A stretch of 51,191 nt of DNA. Origin: JBGSZX01 sp964640545. Its GTDB lineage: Bacteria > Bdellovibrionota > UBA2428. A program made the position numbers and the translations under genes. Numbering within the stretch: the first letter of the stretch is position 1; each line of letters starts with the position of its first letter. Where the stretch lies: NCBI GenBank assembly GCA_964640545.1, contig CAZXHL010000008.1, positions 1-51,191 on the forward strand. The letters run 5' to 3'. Shown piece by piece: positions 1 through 8,300 of this stretch. The notes beneath the pieces are model-generated. The model was not told the origin of the DNA and did not search any database. It saw only the letters and a list, made by a program, of their open reading frames with translations.

Positions 1-54
1 TAGAATGATTGAGAGCCCGAGCCCTTAAGGCTTTCCACTTTTTACCGCGCACAG
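1..54. repeat. Right arm of a dispersed palindromic element (partial, cut by window edge)
   Basis: These bases match the right arm of the complete elements at 25757-25975 and 40383-40609. They share the inner arm (TAGAATGATTGAGAG) and the terminal repeat (GGCTTTCCACTTTTTACCGC followed by GCACAG). The left arm and centre lie outside the window. The segment between inner arm and terminal repeat differs from the other copies, as it also does between those copies. The downstream gene starts 16 bases after the element ends. Confidence 0.85.
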
Positions 55-60
55 TATAAA
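32..60 (+). promoter_or_regulatory. Candidate promoter built partly from the palindromic element
   Basis: A -10-like TATAAA lies at 55-60 directly outside the repeat. Seventeen bases upstream, inside the terminal repeat, is a weak -35-like TTTCCA at 32-37. The predicted start of transcription (about 66-68) is only a few bases before the ATG at 71, so the mRNA would be nearly leaderless. No Shine-Dalgarno sequence precedes that ATG, which fits. This is inferred from consensus only. Confidence 0.35.
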
Positions 61-70
61 CTTTAGATAT

Positions 71-379
71 ATGGACTCGAAACGGTATTTTCTCCCCACA
101 CTTATCGTTGTTATTATCTTAGGAGCTATGAGTTGGGCGACGATTCCAGAAGCTAGGTTTAAAGCAGGCGACTGCATCCGTATCCCTGCGCCCGGAGATC
201 ATCGAGACTTCACCAACGGAAGAAAATACCATTACATCATTAAAAAGAAAGAGTTCTACACCTACGTTCTAGAACTTCAACAAACTGACCTTCAAGACAA
301 AGTCATTTCTTCATCCACAACAAGTATGTCCATCACAGAAGTCGACAAAAAAGCAAAAGCATTTGAATGCCTCAACTGA
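71..379 (+). CDS. Small signal-anchored hypothetical protein
   Basis: This 102-residue protein is not recognised. After a short basic start (MDSKR) comes one hydrophobic segment at about residues 8-24 (a signal peptide or membrane anchor). A soluble, lysine-rich domain follows and contains two cysteines (CIRIP at about residue 36 and CLN at the C-terminus), which could form a disulfide outside the cytoplasm. The start has no clear ribosome binding site and lies just downstream of a -10-like box at the edge of a palindromic repeat. The stop is one base from the end of the convergent protease gene. The small size and lack of known homology leave some doubt, but the signal/anchor pattern supports a real gene. 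Confidence 0.6.
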   Translation: MDSKRYFLPTLIVVIILGAMSWATIPEARFKAGDCIRIPAPGDHRDFTNGRKYHYIIKKKEFYTYVLELQQTDLQDKVISSSTTSMSITEVDKKAKAFECLN

Positions 380-380
380 A

Positions 381-1898
381 CTAAGGCGCTGACGTTAAAT
401 TCTGAATCGAGTCTACTGGAGCCTGATATCCATAGAGGTAATCCTGTAGATCAAGCCAAGGATTCGATACTTTTCCTTCTGGGATGAATGAATACAATTT
501 CGAATTTAAAAAATCTTTTCGCCTTAACTGGTAGTCAAGCAAATCTTCGGGCAACCAAAGAGACATGGCCTTGTAACCAAGTAGGTAGAGCTGCTCCCTA
601 GAATCTACATATCGAGAACCAAAGGAGGTCGCAATAACAGTCGCTGAAAGCGCTTCCCTCAATTCCGATACAGCCTTCGCCAGTCTTCGGTATCGATGAC
701 TTTCACGAAGTTGAGCCTGGAAATAATTATCCATGAGTTGCGCCCAAGCTCCCACATCTCGATTGCCGCCCTCATAGGCCATCAAGCCCTGGGTCAAATG
801 TAGGACTTCGAATAGGTCATTGGTGTCTTCCAACAAATTGTCATGCAAAGCTCGGGAAAAATTATAGAACTGCGGAATCAAAGATTGTTTGAACTGAGCA
901 ATAGATATGGAACTTAAAGTAAGTTTTCTCTCCGCATCAGGGTCCAGGTGCCCACCATCCAAATTCTGCTTTGTGAGAAAAGGAATACGAGAAGCCAAAA
1001 GGTACGAATCCAAATCCGTATTCCTAGAACTAGAACCTGCGCGATATAGTTCATTCAAGTAATGCAAAATAGAGTGATATGGAAGCCCCAAAGCGCTTTG
1101 TTTTTCTGTGCTACCCACTACAAAATCAATGGGCTGAGTTTTTAAATTCTTAAAATCGCCAGCCATCTCAGCCACAACTTCAAAGGACTGCATAAGGCAA
1201 GCATCAGATGCCAAAACATCAATTCCTTTGCCATCTCTATCTTCTTTGACAAACTGATGAAGAACTTTCGACATCGATTGAATCGACATCCTAGACTTTG
1301 ACTCATCATCAAAAGCCACTCCACCATAAACTCCAGCTCCAGAAGTCCAGCCTTGACCATGCCCCCAAATAACGAGCATCGTTCTCTTTGATGGAAAGTT
1401 TTTCTGTCCCCACTGTAAGAACTCGCGCAAGTTTTTCGCATCGGCAGAGTTGTGCTCGGGAAGCGTCTCAAGGATAGGACTCAAAACCTGATTTTTCTGC
1501 TCAGCTATTTTCTCATAGGAATACATTTGTCTACGAAAGACACCCTCATCCCCCAAAGTATCCAATTGCGTAATGACATCGATGTGACTGGAAGTAGCCG
1601 TCGCGAGATCAGAATCCCAGACAGGGCTTTCCATTTCTAACAAATCTTCTTTAGCAAAATCAGATAAATTGTTGTCCGCCGCCATGTATACCAAGACAGT
1701 CCATTCTTTTTCGCAAAACCTGCGCTGATACCTCGGAACTCCGAAGGGCTCATCACCTGGGCCTCGAAGAATTTTCTGCGCTCTGGCATTAGCCACTTGC
1801 TCGCATGGAGCCAGCGCCAAGACCTGCCCGCAAAGAAAAAAACCTAGGAAAAGCCAGTGGCTTTTCCTAGGTTTTACCAAATCACTCAACGTGCTCAT
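381..1898 (-). CDS. Secreted clostripain-like cysteine protease (peptidase C11 family)
   Basis: This 505-residue protein is predicted to be a secreted cysteine endopeptidase of the clostripain type (clan CD, caspase-like fold). Residues about 12-31 form a signal peptide (basic KPRKSHW, then a hydrophobic run). The catalytic region begins near WTVLVYMAADNN (about 66). The catalytic pair is visible as His180 in IWGHGQG and Cys234 in SDACLM, the standard C11 spacing. The family usually cleaves after arginine; substrate choice cannot be read here. The gene lies 27 bases downstream of the transglutaminase-like gene on the same strand, so the two may be co-regulated. A perfect terminator-like hairpin lies inside its signal-peptide codons (see separate feature), so read-through from upstream may be limited. 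Confidence 0.88.
   Translation of the reverse strand: MSTLSDLVKPRKSHWLFLGFFLCGQVLALAPCEQVANARAQKILRGPGDEPFGVPRYQRRFCEKEWTVLVYMAADNNLSDFAKEDLLEMESPVWDSDLATATSSHIDVITQLDTLGDEGVFRRQMYSYEKIAEQKNQVLSPILETLPEHNSADAKNLREFLQWGQKNFPSKRTMLVIWGHGQGWTSGAGVYGGVAFDDESKSRMSIQSMSKVLHQFVKEDRDGKGIDVLASDACLMQSFEVVAEMAGDFKNLKTQPIDFVVGSTEKQSALGLPYHSILHYLNELYRAGSSSRNTDLDSYLLASRIPFLTKQNLDGGHLDPDAERKLTLSSISIAQFKQSLIPQFYNFSRALHDNLLEDTNDLFEVLHLTQGLMAYEGGNRDVGAWAQLMDNYFQAQLRESHRYRRLAKAVSELREALSATVIATSFGSRYVDSREQLYLLGYKAMSLWLPEDLLDYQLRRKDFLNSKLYSFIPEGKVSNPWLDLQDYLYGYQAPVDSIQNLTSAP
1831..1875 (-). terminator. Perfect intrinsic-terminator hairpin inside the 5' end of the protease gene
   Basis: On the minus strand, positions 1875 to 1839 form a 17-bp perfect stem with a 3-base loop; its second arm is GGCTTTTCCTAGGTTTT. 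The T-run continues past the stem (1841-1836), which is the textbook shape of a rho-independent terminator. It starts 23 bases inside the coding sequence of the C11 protease and encodes part of its signal peptide. It could end the upstream transglutaminase transcript, or act as an attenuator that translating ribosomes open. Confidence 0.8.
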
Positions 1899-1925
1899 GT
1901 TGCCAATCTCGCTGGATCTCTCCCT

Positions 1926-3695
1926 CTATTGGGCCCGTTGAATGAGTGATTCTACAATCACCGCCAAAGGTGTCTTTTGGCGGGAAGCCGCTTTGGCTGC
2001 CATTTTCCATGTAGCTGGCATAGGACCATTCCCATCCCATTGGAACAAGCTAAGAAAACGCTCCGAGTAAGTTGAGGCACGACCATCCGCCTCTGGAGTC
2101 CAAAGGAAGTCGGGGTGAGCATTCTGATACCACTCTCCACCAATGATCTCTCCATTAGCATCCAATTCCAGATCATACATATATACAGCAGAGTTAGAAG
2201 CGTCGTAATCTACACTATCAACTTCAAACTGCTGAGGCTGAGTTTCAATTACATAGTCAACGCTCATGCTCACGCCCACGATATACTTAGGCATCTTCAT
2301 GCCTCTGTATTCCTCTTCGCGAATCTTCCTGAACTTGTCTTTAGCGCGATTCGCTTCAAGAGAGTAATCAACCGTCGCTTCTTCCAAAGAGTCCGTGCGC
2401 TCGCCAGTTAAGGGATTAAAATAATCATACCTGTAAGAATACACAGGATGATTCCAAACTTCGTAGTCGAAAGTCGCATCCATCACAAAAGAACGCTTCG
2501 CTAGAGCGATTTGGTTGACCACAGACTTGTGCCAAGTAGCAGGATTGTTATCAAAACATTCCTGAGACAAAATACGTCCAGTCTCGGGATCTTTACGAGG
2601 ATTCTTAGCATTACAACGGCTTCCAACAAATCGCGATGGAGGAGCAGCGTCAGACCAAAGTGCCGTCGCATAAGCCTTGATGTCTGAGGGGTAGAACTTC
2701 AACTGGCGACCGTCTTCCAACTCAACTGTCACAGAATTCACTGGACGGTCCATCATATAAGCTGCTGGCGCCCATCCGTGGCAAAGCCCCGTCCAGGTTT
2801 CAACTTTGTTATAGTAATCGTAAGTGCTCACAGCATTCGCCCAGTTCTGCCTGGTCATTGTGAGGTTGTCATCACCCACGAGGAGGTCATACTTCTCAGC
2901 CGGTGAAAGCGTATCAAGAGCACGTTGCTCATCATCATTGCGAGTCACAAACTCCATAAACTGGCGATGCGCCTCTACAACAGCATCTTTTGGAGAATCT
3001 TTGTATGTCGCCAATGCAGCATCAAAGTTACCGCCCTCTAGAGTAAAGAATCTAGAGAAAGCCTTTTTGAAATCATAAGATCCATGAAAGCTATTAGCCG
3101 CATAGCGATTTGATAAGTGACCTTGGTATGTCGGCCAGTAGCTGTCAGACCATGGAGAGTGTTCCAATTCAGCAGACCGATAAACATCCATATCTTTCAA
3201 GCTCGTCATAAAACCAGAAACTCGATCTACAAGGTTCTCAGCTTTATCGTTGTATTCAATAGGAGCTCTGGTTGGAGATGCAGAGGGATCATCAAGTTTG
3301 ACGATGACCTTTTGGCCATCAACTACCTTGTAGTATCGGCCCTTGGCGCGAGTGGCGTCGGACTGCTCGATGTGTGCACCTGAAGCGATGTCTTCTTGTA
3401 GTTTTTTTAAATTCGCTGCTTTCTCTTCTTCGGTTTTACCTTGGAAGTAAGGAGCAAGAACTGCAATTTGGTCTGAACCAATTACTTCTCCTTTTGCGTT
3501 GAATTTCTGAGGAATCTGGTCGATGAGTTTAAGGTGATCCTTAGACTCAGGATTGATAAAGGCCTTGATATAACTGTCGATGTATTTACCTTGAGCGGAA
3601 TCTTTGCTGATATTCAATGAAGTGGCGCCTGCCTGAGAGCTAAGTCCCAAAGCCAATGCCATACCTAAAATGTTATTGAGCTTCCATGAATGCAT
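1926..3695 (-). CDS. Secreted transglutaminase-like protein (elicitor-type transglutaminase family candidate)
   Basis: This 589-residue protein has a signal peptide (residues 1-24, ending QAGA). Its central region carries a Cys-His-Asp pattern resembling the bacterial relatives of the Phytophthora GP42 elicitor transglutaminase: Cys305 in GLCHGWAPA, His389 in NPATWHK, and acidic Asp406/Asp410 followed by YEVWNHP. Such enzymes cross-link glutamine and lysine side chains in proteins. The family call rests on motif recall, not a search, so it is moderate. The gene is followed by the C11 protease on the same strand. Together they suggest secreted protein modification or degradation. The start follows AAGGAAAACAAA in the minus-strand leader, an acceptable ribosome binding site. 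Confidence 0.6.
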   Translation of the reverse strand: MHSWKLNNILGMALALGLSSQAGATSLNISKDSAQGKYIDSYIKAFINPESKDHLKLIDQIPQKFNAKGEVIGSDQIAVLAPYFQGKTEEEKAANLKKLQEDIASGAHIEQSDATRAKGRYYKVVDGQKVIVKLDDPSASPTRAPIEYNDKAENLVDRVSGFMTSLKDMDVYRSAELEHSPWSDSYWPTYQGHLSNRYAANSFHGSYDFKKAFSRFFTLEGGNFDAALATYKDSPKDAVVEAHRQFMEFVTRNDDEQRALDTLSPAEKYDLLVGDDNLTMTRQNWANAVSTYDYYNKVETWTGLCHGWAPAAYMMDRPVNSVTVELEDGRQLKFYPSDIKAYATALWSDAAPPSRFVGSRCNAKNPRKDPETGRILSQECFDNNPATWHKSVVNQIALAKRSFVMDATFDYEVWNHPVYSYRYDYFNPLTGERTDSLEEATVDYSLEANRAKDKFRKIREEEYRGMKMPKYIVGVSMSVDYVIETQPQQFEVDSVDYDASNSAVYMYDLELDANGEIIGGEWYQNAHPDFLWTPEADGRASTYSERFLSLFQWDGNGPMPATWKMAAKAASRQKTPLAVIVESLIQRAQ

Positions 3696-3733
3696 TTTGT
3701 TTTCCTTCTTATATGGTTTTTGGTCCCAGTTAA

Positions 3734-3752
3734 GACGTCATTCCTTGACGTC
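3734..3752. promoter_or_regulatory. Inverted repeat upstream of the transglutaminase-like gene
   Basis: GACGTCA and TGACGTC flank five bases (TTCCT) as a perfect 7-5-7 inverted repeat. It lies 38 bases upstream of the transglutaminase-like start, within the 183-base gap to uvrA. It could be a protein operator or a small RNA hairpin. No T-run follows on the minus strand, so it is not a typical terminator. Confidence 0.4.
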
Positions 3753-3878
3753 ACCCGTGGCCTAACAACCTTATATGCGGCGCACAAGAGCAAACTGTGG
3801 CTGCGCAGTGTCAAAATCATTGATTTTAGTTACTTAGAATTTTGGACTGAAGGGCCTACTGAAGGGTTTTTTGAGGAG

Positions 3879-6800
3879 CTAAGCCTTGCGAGAGCTGGAG
3901 GTAGATTTGGCTTTCGTCTTCGCCTTTTTCACTGATGATGTCTTCTTTTGGGGCGTAGACTTTTTGGGGGCTGATTTCTTCGTCGCCGGCTTCTTTGGAG
4001 ACGGTTTAGGCTTAGTCGCAATTTTTTTGCTATCAGCCTTTTTGGCTGGAGACTTTTTCGCTGTCAATTTTTTCGCAGGAGCCTTATCCGGCTTAGAAGC
4101 TGCGACCTTTTTCACAATCTTTGAAGCGATATCTTTGGCCACGGATTTCTTTTTAGCGAGTTCCTCGGCCTTTGCTTTTTCTGCCTCAGCCAACTCTTTT
4201 GCTTTCGCTTCTTGCTCTTGAGCAATGGCCTGCAGTCGTGCCTCTTTCTCTTCAGCGGCTTTTTTTACCTTCTGAGAAGAAGCATACAACTTCGCAAACT
4301 CGATCTCTCGCTTTTTGCGAATCACATCTCCACCACGACCCCCCTCGAGGACTCGAGAAAGGTGTTCCGCAGTGAATCCATAAGACTTCTTCACAAGGTC
4401 TTCTGGGGTCCCTTCAAAAATCACTTCACCGCCTCGATCTCCACCATCGGGACCAAAGTCGATCAACCAATCGGCAACCTTCATGACATCGAGATTGTGT
4501 TCAATAACCACAACCGTATTGCCTCTCTCCACAAGTTCGTCCAAAGTCTGAAGCAACAAACCAATATCTCTGAAGTGTAATCCTGTCGTGGGCTCGTCTA
4601 GGATATAGATACAGCTGTTATTCATGCTCTTCATAAGTTCACGAGCAATTTTCAAACGCTGACTTTCACCACCAGAAAGTGAATTCGATGATTGGCCAAG
4701 CCTAAGGTACCCTAGGCCTACTCTTTCAAGAGTAGAAAAGACTTGATGGAGCCTTCTCTCACTAGCGAAAAACTTCTTAGCTTCGTGCACTGTGAGGTTC
4801 AAAATTTCGTAGATATTTTTTCCGTTATGGTTCACGGCCAAAATTTCTTTTTTGTAACGTTTTCCATCGCAGACATCACACTTCAGGAACATGTCTTCCA
4901 TGAAGACCATTTCTACCCTGACATGTCCTTCGCCTTCGCAAGCATCACATCTTCCCCCCGGAACATTGAAGGAAAAGTGACCTGCGTGGAAGCCACCCCT
5001 TCGAGCCTCAAGAGTCGAAGACATGATCTCACGTATGCTATCAAAGCCCTTCATAAAAGTAATCGGATTAGACCTGGAACTCCGTCCGATCGGAGCCTGG
5101 TCAATCATCAAGACAGACTCAACACCTTCAAACCCCGTAATCTTTTCGAAGTGCCCGATTTCCTCAACCTGCCCCATAATAATGCGGGCGAGAGCAGGAT
5201 AAAATGTTTTGCGAATGGCGCTAGACTTACCACTACCAGATACGCCAGTGACACAAGTCAACATCCCCTTTGGAATTCCAAGAGTCACATTTTGGAGATT
5301 GTTTTCAGTGCAGCCTTCAATTTTTACAAATTCAATGCGCTTCTTTAAATTTTTAAACTTTTCCATCCGGCGAATTTCCGGAGTCGGCACCGTATCGGCA
5401 CCCTTCATAAATGGAAGCGTGGCACTTTCTTCACTCGCAGTTTCTAAGAAGTCAGAATACATCCCTTGATAAACAAGATGCCCACCATGCTCACCAGCCT
5501 CTGGACCAAGGTCGATCAAATAGTCAGAGTTTTGAATGATGTCGGGATCATGCTCAACCACAACCACGGTGTTTTTGAGAGCCGACAAATCTTTTAGAAT
5601 GCCAATCAAACGGTCAGTATCTCTGGGGTGGAGTCCAATACTTGGCTCATCAAGCACATAACAAGTTTGAGTGAGTCTCGTTCCGAGCTGATTGGCCAGG
5701 GCAATACGTTGAGCTTCCCCACCAGACAAAGTCTTCGCTAGTCGATTCATCGTTAAATAGTCGAGCCCCACTCGGATCAAAAAATCTAAACGAGAAAGAA
5801 TTTGAGAAAAAATTTCTGATGCCGTGCCAACTTCGACTTGATTAAATTCTGTATTTTCAAACCAGTGCTTGAGGTCACGGATTGTCATCAATGCAAGTTG
5901 CCCAATTCGCTTATCTTGAATCGTTACGTTCCTAGCCTCAGCTCGCAGACGCTCTCCATGACATTCCAAACAAGTTTGAGCGCTTCGGTATCTAGAAAGA
6001 AAAATTCTTACGGTTTTTTTGTATTTCTCACCTTCGAGATCTTCAAAAACTCCCTTGATTCCTTCATATTCACCCTCTTCACCAAACCAAAGGACATCTT
6101 GTTCTTCTTGCTTGAGTTGCTTCCATGGCAAATTAAGAGAAATCCCTTTAGCCTTCGCAAAAACGACCAAGTCCTTAAGCCACCCCCTACCCGAGGGTTT
6201 CGTGAAAGGCTCCACGGCTCCCTGGGCAATCGTCAAATGAGTATGAGGAATCACAAGTTTGGGATCTACGCGCAATATGCTTCCGAAACCTTTGCAACGC
6301 TCACAAGCACCCATGGGAGAATTGAAAGAGAACAACAATGGAGTCAGATCTGGAAAACGCTTTTCCCCATCACCAGTGGATGGGTAGTCCGTGTATCTCT
6401 CTCGGCGGAAGATTTTTCCGTCTTGATCGAGAACGATCACACGGGACCGTCCAAAACCTTCGCTATAAGCTTGAACCAACGCATCTTCGAAACGTCCACG
6501 CTGCTCCGGCTCGAAAGCCAATCGATCCGTCATAATCAAAAGATCGATGGACTTATTGGCCTTACCGCAAAGTGGACTTAGCTTTTTTTCTAACTCTTCT
6601 TGAATGTCGTAAACTACTGGTTCACGGCCAGAAAGCACTTCTGCCTCTACAAAGGCCTTTGTGAAGCCGCGCTCCATCAAACTACCTAAGCTTAATTTGC
6701 GATCGCTAACTTTGGATTGTGCATTGAATTGGAAGGGGAAAACAACATAGCCGCGCAATCCAGCGTCTTGCGTGAAGTGAAATTCTGCCACTTCGCTGAT

Positions 6801-7202
6801 CAAATTTTTCTTAACCGGCTCTCCTGTTTTCGGGCAATGCATCCGGCCTAATTTGGCATAGAACAATCTTAGATAGTCGTAAATTTCAGTAGCGGTACCA
6901 ACCGTTGATCTTGAGTTCTTTGTGTGATTTTTCTGCTCGATCGAAATCGTGGGAGACAACCCAGTAATGGACTCAATGTCCGGTTTTTCCTGTTTCTCCA
7001 AAAACTGACGCGCATAGGTACTCAATGACTCCATGAATCGGCGTTGCCCCTCGGCAAACAGCGTCGCAAAGGCGAGCGATGACTTACCGCTTCCGGACGG
7101 CCCCGTAACAACACTGAACATTTCTTTAGGAATGCGAACGTCAATATTCTTAAGGTTGTGCTGTTTCGCACCTTTGATCTCGATCCATTTTTGCGATTTC
7201 AT
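3879..7202 (-). CDS. uvrA: UvrA, excinuclease ABC subunit A, with long lysine/alanine-rich C-terminal tail
   Basis: UvrA recognises DNA damage and loads UvrB in nucleotide excision repair. Both ABC modules are present: Walker A motifs GPSGSGKSS and GVSGSGKSS, and signatures LSGGEAQR and LSGGESQR. The UvrB-binding region is present, as are the cysteine pairs CERC/CLEC and the zinc module CDAC/CDVC, so this is a UvrA1-type protein. I chose the internal ATG at 7202 (MKSQKWIEIKGA) because it aligns with the usual N-terminus; an upstream ATG at 7247 would add 15 residues. The family is about 940 residues, but this one is about 1107. After about residue 955 comes a charged helix rich in Glu/Ala/Lys, then a tail of AKK/PKK/SKK repeats like histone H1. 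That tail likely binds DNA non-specifically (inference). No LexA box was seen upstream. Confidence 0.97.
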   Translation of the reverse strand: MKSQKWIEIKGAKQHNLKNIDVRIPKEMFSVVTGPSGSGKSSLAFATLFAEGQRRFMESLSTYARQFLEKQEKPDIESITGLSPTISIEQKNHTKNSRSTVGTATEIYDYLRLFYAKLGRMHCPKTGEPVKKNLISEVAEFHFTQDAGLRGYVVFPFQFNAQSKVSDRKLSLGSLMERGFTKAFVEAEVLSGREPVVYDIQEELEKKLSPLCGKANKSIDLLIMTDRLAFEPEQRGRFEDALVQAYSEGFGRSRVIVLDQDGKIFRRERYTDYPSTGDGEKRFPDLTPLLFSFNSPMGACERCKGFGSILRVDPKLVIPHTHLTIAQGAVEPFTKPSGRGWLKDLVVFAKAKGISLNLPWKQLKQEEQDVLWFGEEGEYEGIKGVFEDLEGEKYKKTVRIFLSRYRSAQTCLECHGERLRAEARNVTIQDKRIGQLALMTIRDLKHWFENTEFNQVEVGTASEIFSQILSRLDFLIRVGLDYLTMNRLAKTLSGGEAQRIALANQLGTRLTQTCYVLDEPSIGLHPRDTDRLIGILKDLSALKNTVVVVEHDPDIIQNSDYLIDLGPEAGEHGGHLVYQGMYSDFLETASEESATLPFMKGADTVPTPEIRRMEKFKNLKKRIEFVKIEGCTENNLQNVTLGIPKGMLTCVTGVSGSGKSSAIRKTFYPALARIIMGQVEEIGHFEKITGFEGVESVLMIDQAPIGRSSRSNPITFMKGFDSIREIMSSTLEARRGGFHAGHFSFNVPGGRCDACEGEGHVRVEMVFMEDMFLKCDVCDGKRYKKEILAVNHNGKNIYEILNLTVHEAKKFFASERRLHQVFSTLERVGLGYLRLGQSSNSLSGGESQRLKIARELMKSMNNSCIYILDEPTTGLHFRDIGLLLQTLDELVERGNTVVVIEHNLDVMKVADWLIDFGPDGGDRGGEVIFEGTPEDLVKKSYGFTAEHLSRVLEGGRGGDVIRKKREIEFAKLYASSQKVKKAAEEKEARLQAIAQEQEAKAKELAEAEKAKAEELAKKKSVAKDIASKIVKKVAASKPDKAPAKKLTAKKSPAKKADSKKIATKPKPSPKKPATKKSAPKKSTPQKKTSSVKKAKTKAKSTSSSRKA

Positions 7203-7265
7203 GGAGCTAAGATCATACTCGAACCCTGATAGAAATCCAGGTCTCATTTAGTGGCGGCACTTATG

Positions 7266-7294
7266 TTGCTACTTTTAATGCTGAGTTCTATATT
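7266..7294 (+). promoter_or_regulatory. Candidate sigma-70-like promoter for the arginase-family gene
   Basis: TTGCTA at 7266-7271 and TATATT at 7289-7294 are separated by 17 bases. Transcription would start near 7301, giving a leader of about 7 bases before the ATG at 7308. The site lies in the gap between the divergent uvrA and arginase-family genes. Confidence 0.5.
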
Positions 7295-7307
7295 CTGAAG
7301 CATTGAT

Positions 7308-8291
7308 ATGACAAATTTGTTCACTCCGGTCTCACCAGATTTCTTTAACCCTGCCAAACGGACAGAAGACCCTTCAGATCAACGGATGGGGCACCACATA
7401 GAACGCGCGCCGGCGGATTTTGAGTTGTTTTGTAGCAGCCTCAAAAGTGGAGACTTTTGTATCTTAGGCTACCCAGACGATCGGGGCGTAGAGCGAAACG
7501 GAGGCAGAACAGGTGCCCTACTCGGTCCAGAGATCATTAGAAAGCATCTCTACAAAATGACGCCTTCCTATTCTCGCAAAGAATGGCCACGCGTCGTAGA
7601 CCTCGGTGACCTGAGAAGCTGGAGCCACGACCTTCCCCTCGCACATGAAGAAGCAAGAAAATGCATTGCCAAGATTCGCAAGCAAGGGGCTAAAATCATT
7701 TCGCTAGGCGGAGGTCATGATTGGGCGTTTCCTGACTTTGTGGATTTCGCCAAGAACTCGGCATCCAAGCAAAAGAAAATCATCAACATCGATGCCCATC
7801 TAGACATGAGGCCGCTCCCAAAAGACGAGAAACGAGCTTGTCATTCTGGAACACCGTTTCGCAGGATCATTGAAGAAAACGCCCAAACAAGCGAACTCAG
7901 CTTTGCGACAGTGGGACTTCAAAAGCACTGCAATAGCCAAGACCACATAGAATGGGCTCATAGCCGCAGAGTCACAACCATGTTCCTTGAAGATATGCCA
8001 CACAACTCAGCGGATGCTTGGAACCTGGTTCTAGACCGTCTAGAACTCAAACAAAGCTCAAGCGAAATTGGCCTCAGCATCGACCTTGATGCTTTTGCGC
8101 AGAACGTTGCACCAGGAGTTTCAGCCCCACAAGTCTTCGGCTTGAGCCCGTCCCTAGTTAGCAAGTTCTTATCCAATTATCGTGACCAGATCTCGCAATT
8201 GGGAATTTACGAATACAATCCCAACTACGATCGAGACGAACAAACAGCGAGGCTCGCTGCCTTGCTTGTTTATAAGTATATTCAACTTTAA
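7308..8291 (+). CDS. Arginase/agmatinase-family (ureohydrolase) enzyme, formimidoylglutamase-like
   Basis: This 327-residue enzyme belongs to the binuclear-manganese ureohydrolases, which hydrolyse guanidino or formimino groups. The metal-binding motifs are visible: GGGHDWAF (His), NIDAHLDMRP (Asp-x-His-x-Asp) and SIDLDAF followed by APGVSAP. The second aspartate cluster lacks the usual DP after the spacer (DLDAFAQNVAPG), a modest departure. The N-terminal motif around GVERNGGRTGA resembles formimidoylglutamase (HutG) more than arginase, but no other hut gene is in the window, so the substrate is uncertain. The start has a very short predicted leader. A secreted hypothetical protein follows after 9 bases and may be co-transcribed. 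Confidence 0.85.
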   Translation: MTNLFTPVSPDFFNPAKRTEDPSDQRMGHHIERAPADFELFCSSLKSGDFCILGYPDDRGVERNGGRTGALLGPEIIRKHLYKMTPSYSRKEWPRVVDLGDLRSWSHDLPLAHEEARKCIAKIRKQGAKIISLGGGHDWAFPDFVDFAKNSASKQKKIINIDAHLDMRPLPKDEKRACHSGTPFRRIIEENAQTSELSFATVGLQKHCNSQDHIEWAHSRRVTTMFLEDMPHNSADAWNLVLDRLELKQSSSEIGLSIDLDAFAQNVAPGVSAPQVFGLSPSLVSKFLSNYRDQISQLGIYEYNPNYDRDEQTARLAALLVYKYIQL

Positions 8292-8300
8292 AGTGTTGAT

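Noticed and set aside
3690..3935. Plus-strand frame in the gap between the transglutaminase-like gene and uvrA
   Set aside because: No signal, domain or ribosome site; it runs into the uvrA 3' end and includes the inverted repeat at 3734-3752.
4743..6581. Long plus-strand open frames opposite uvrA (4743-5348, 5838-6581)
   Set aside because: They are antisense to well-conserved UvrA coding sequence and have no recognisable domains or ribosome binding sites.
7203..7307. LexA/SOS box upstream of uvrA
   Set aside because: No CTGT-N8-ACAG, GAAC-N4-GTTC or TTAC-N3-GTAA type palindrome was found in the gap.
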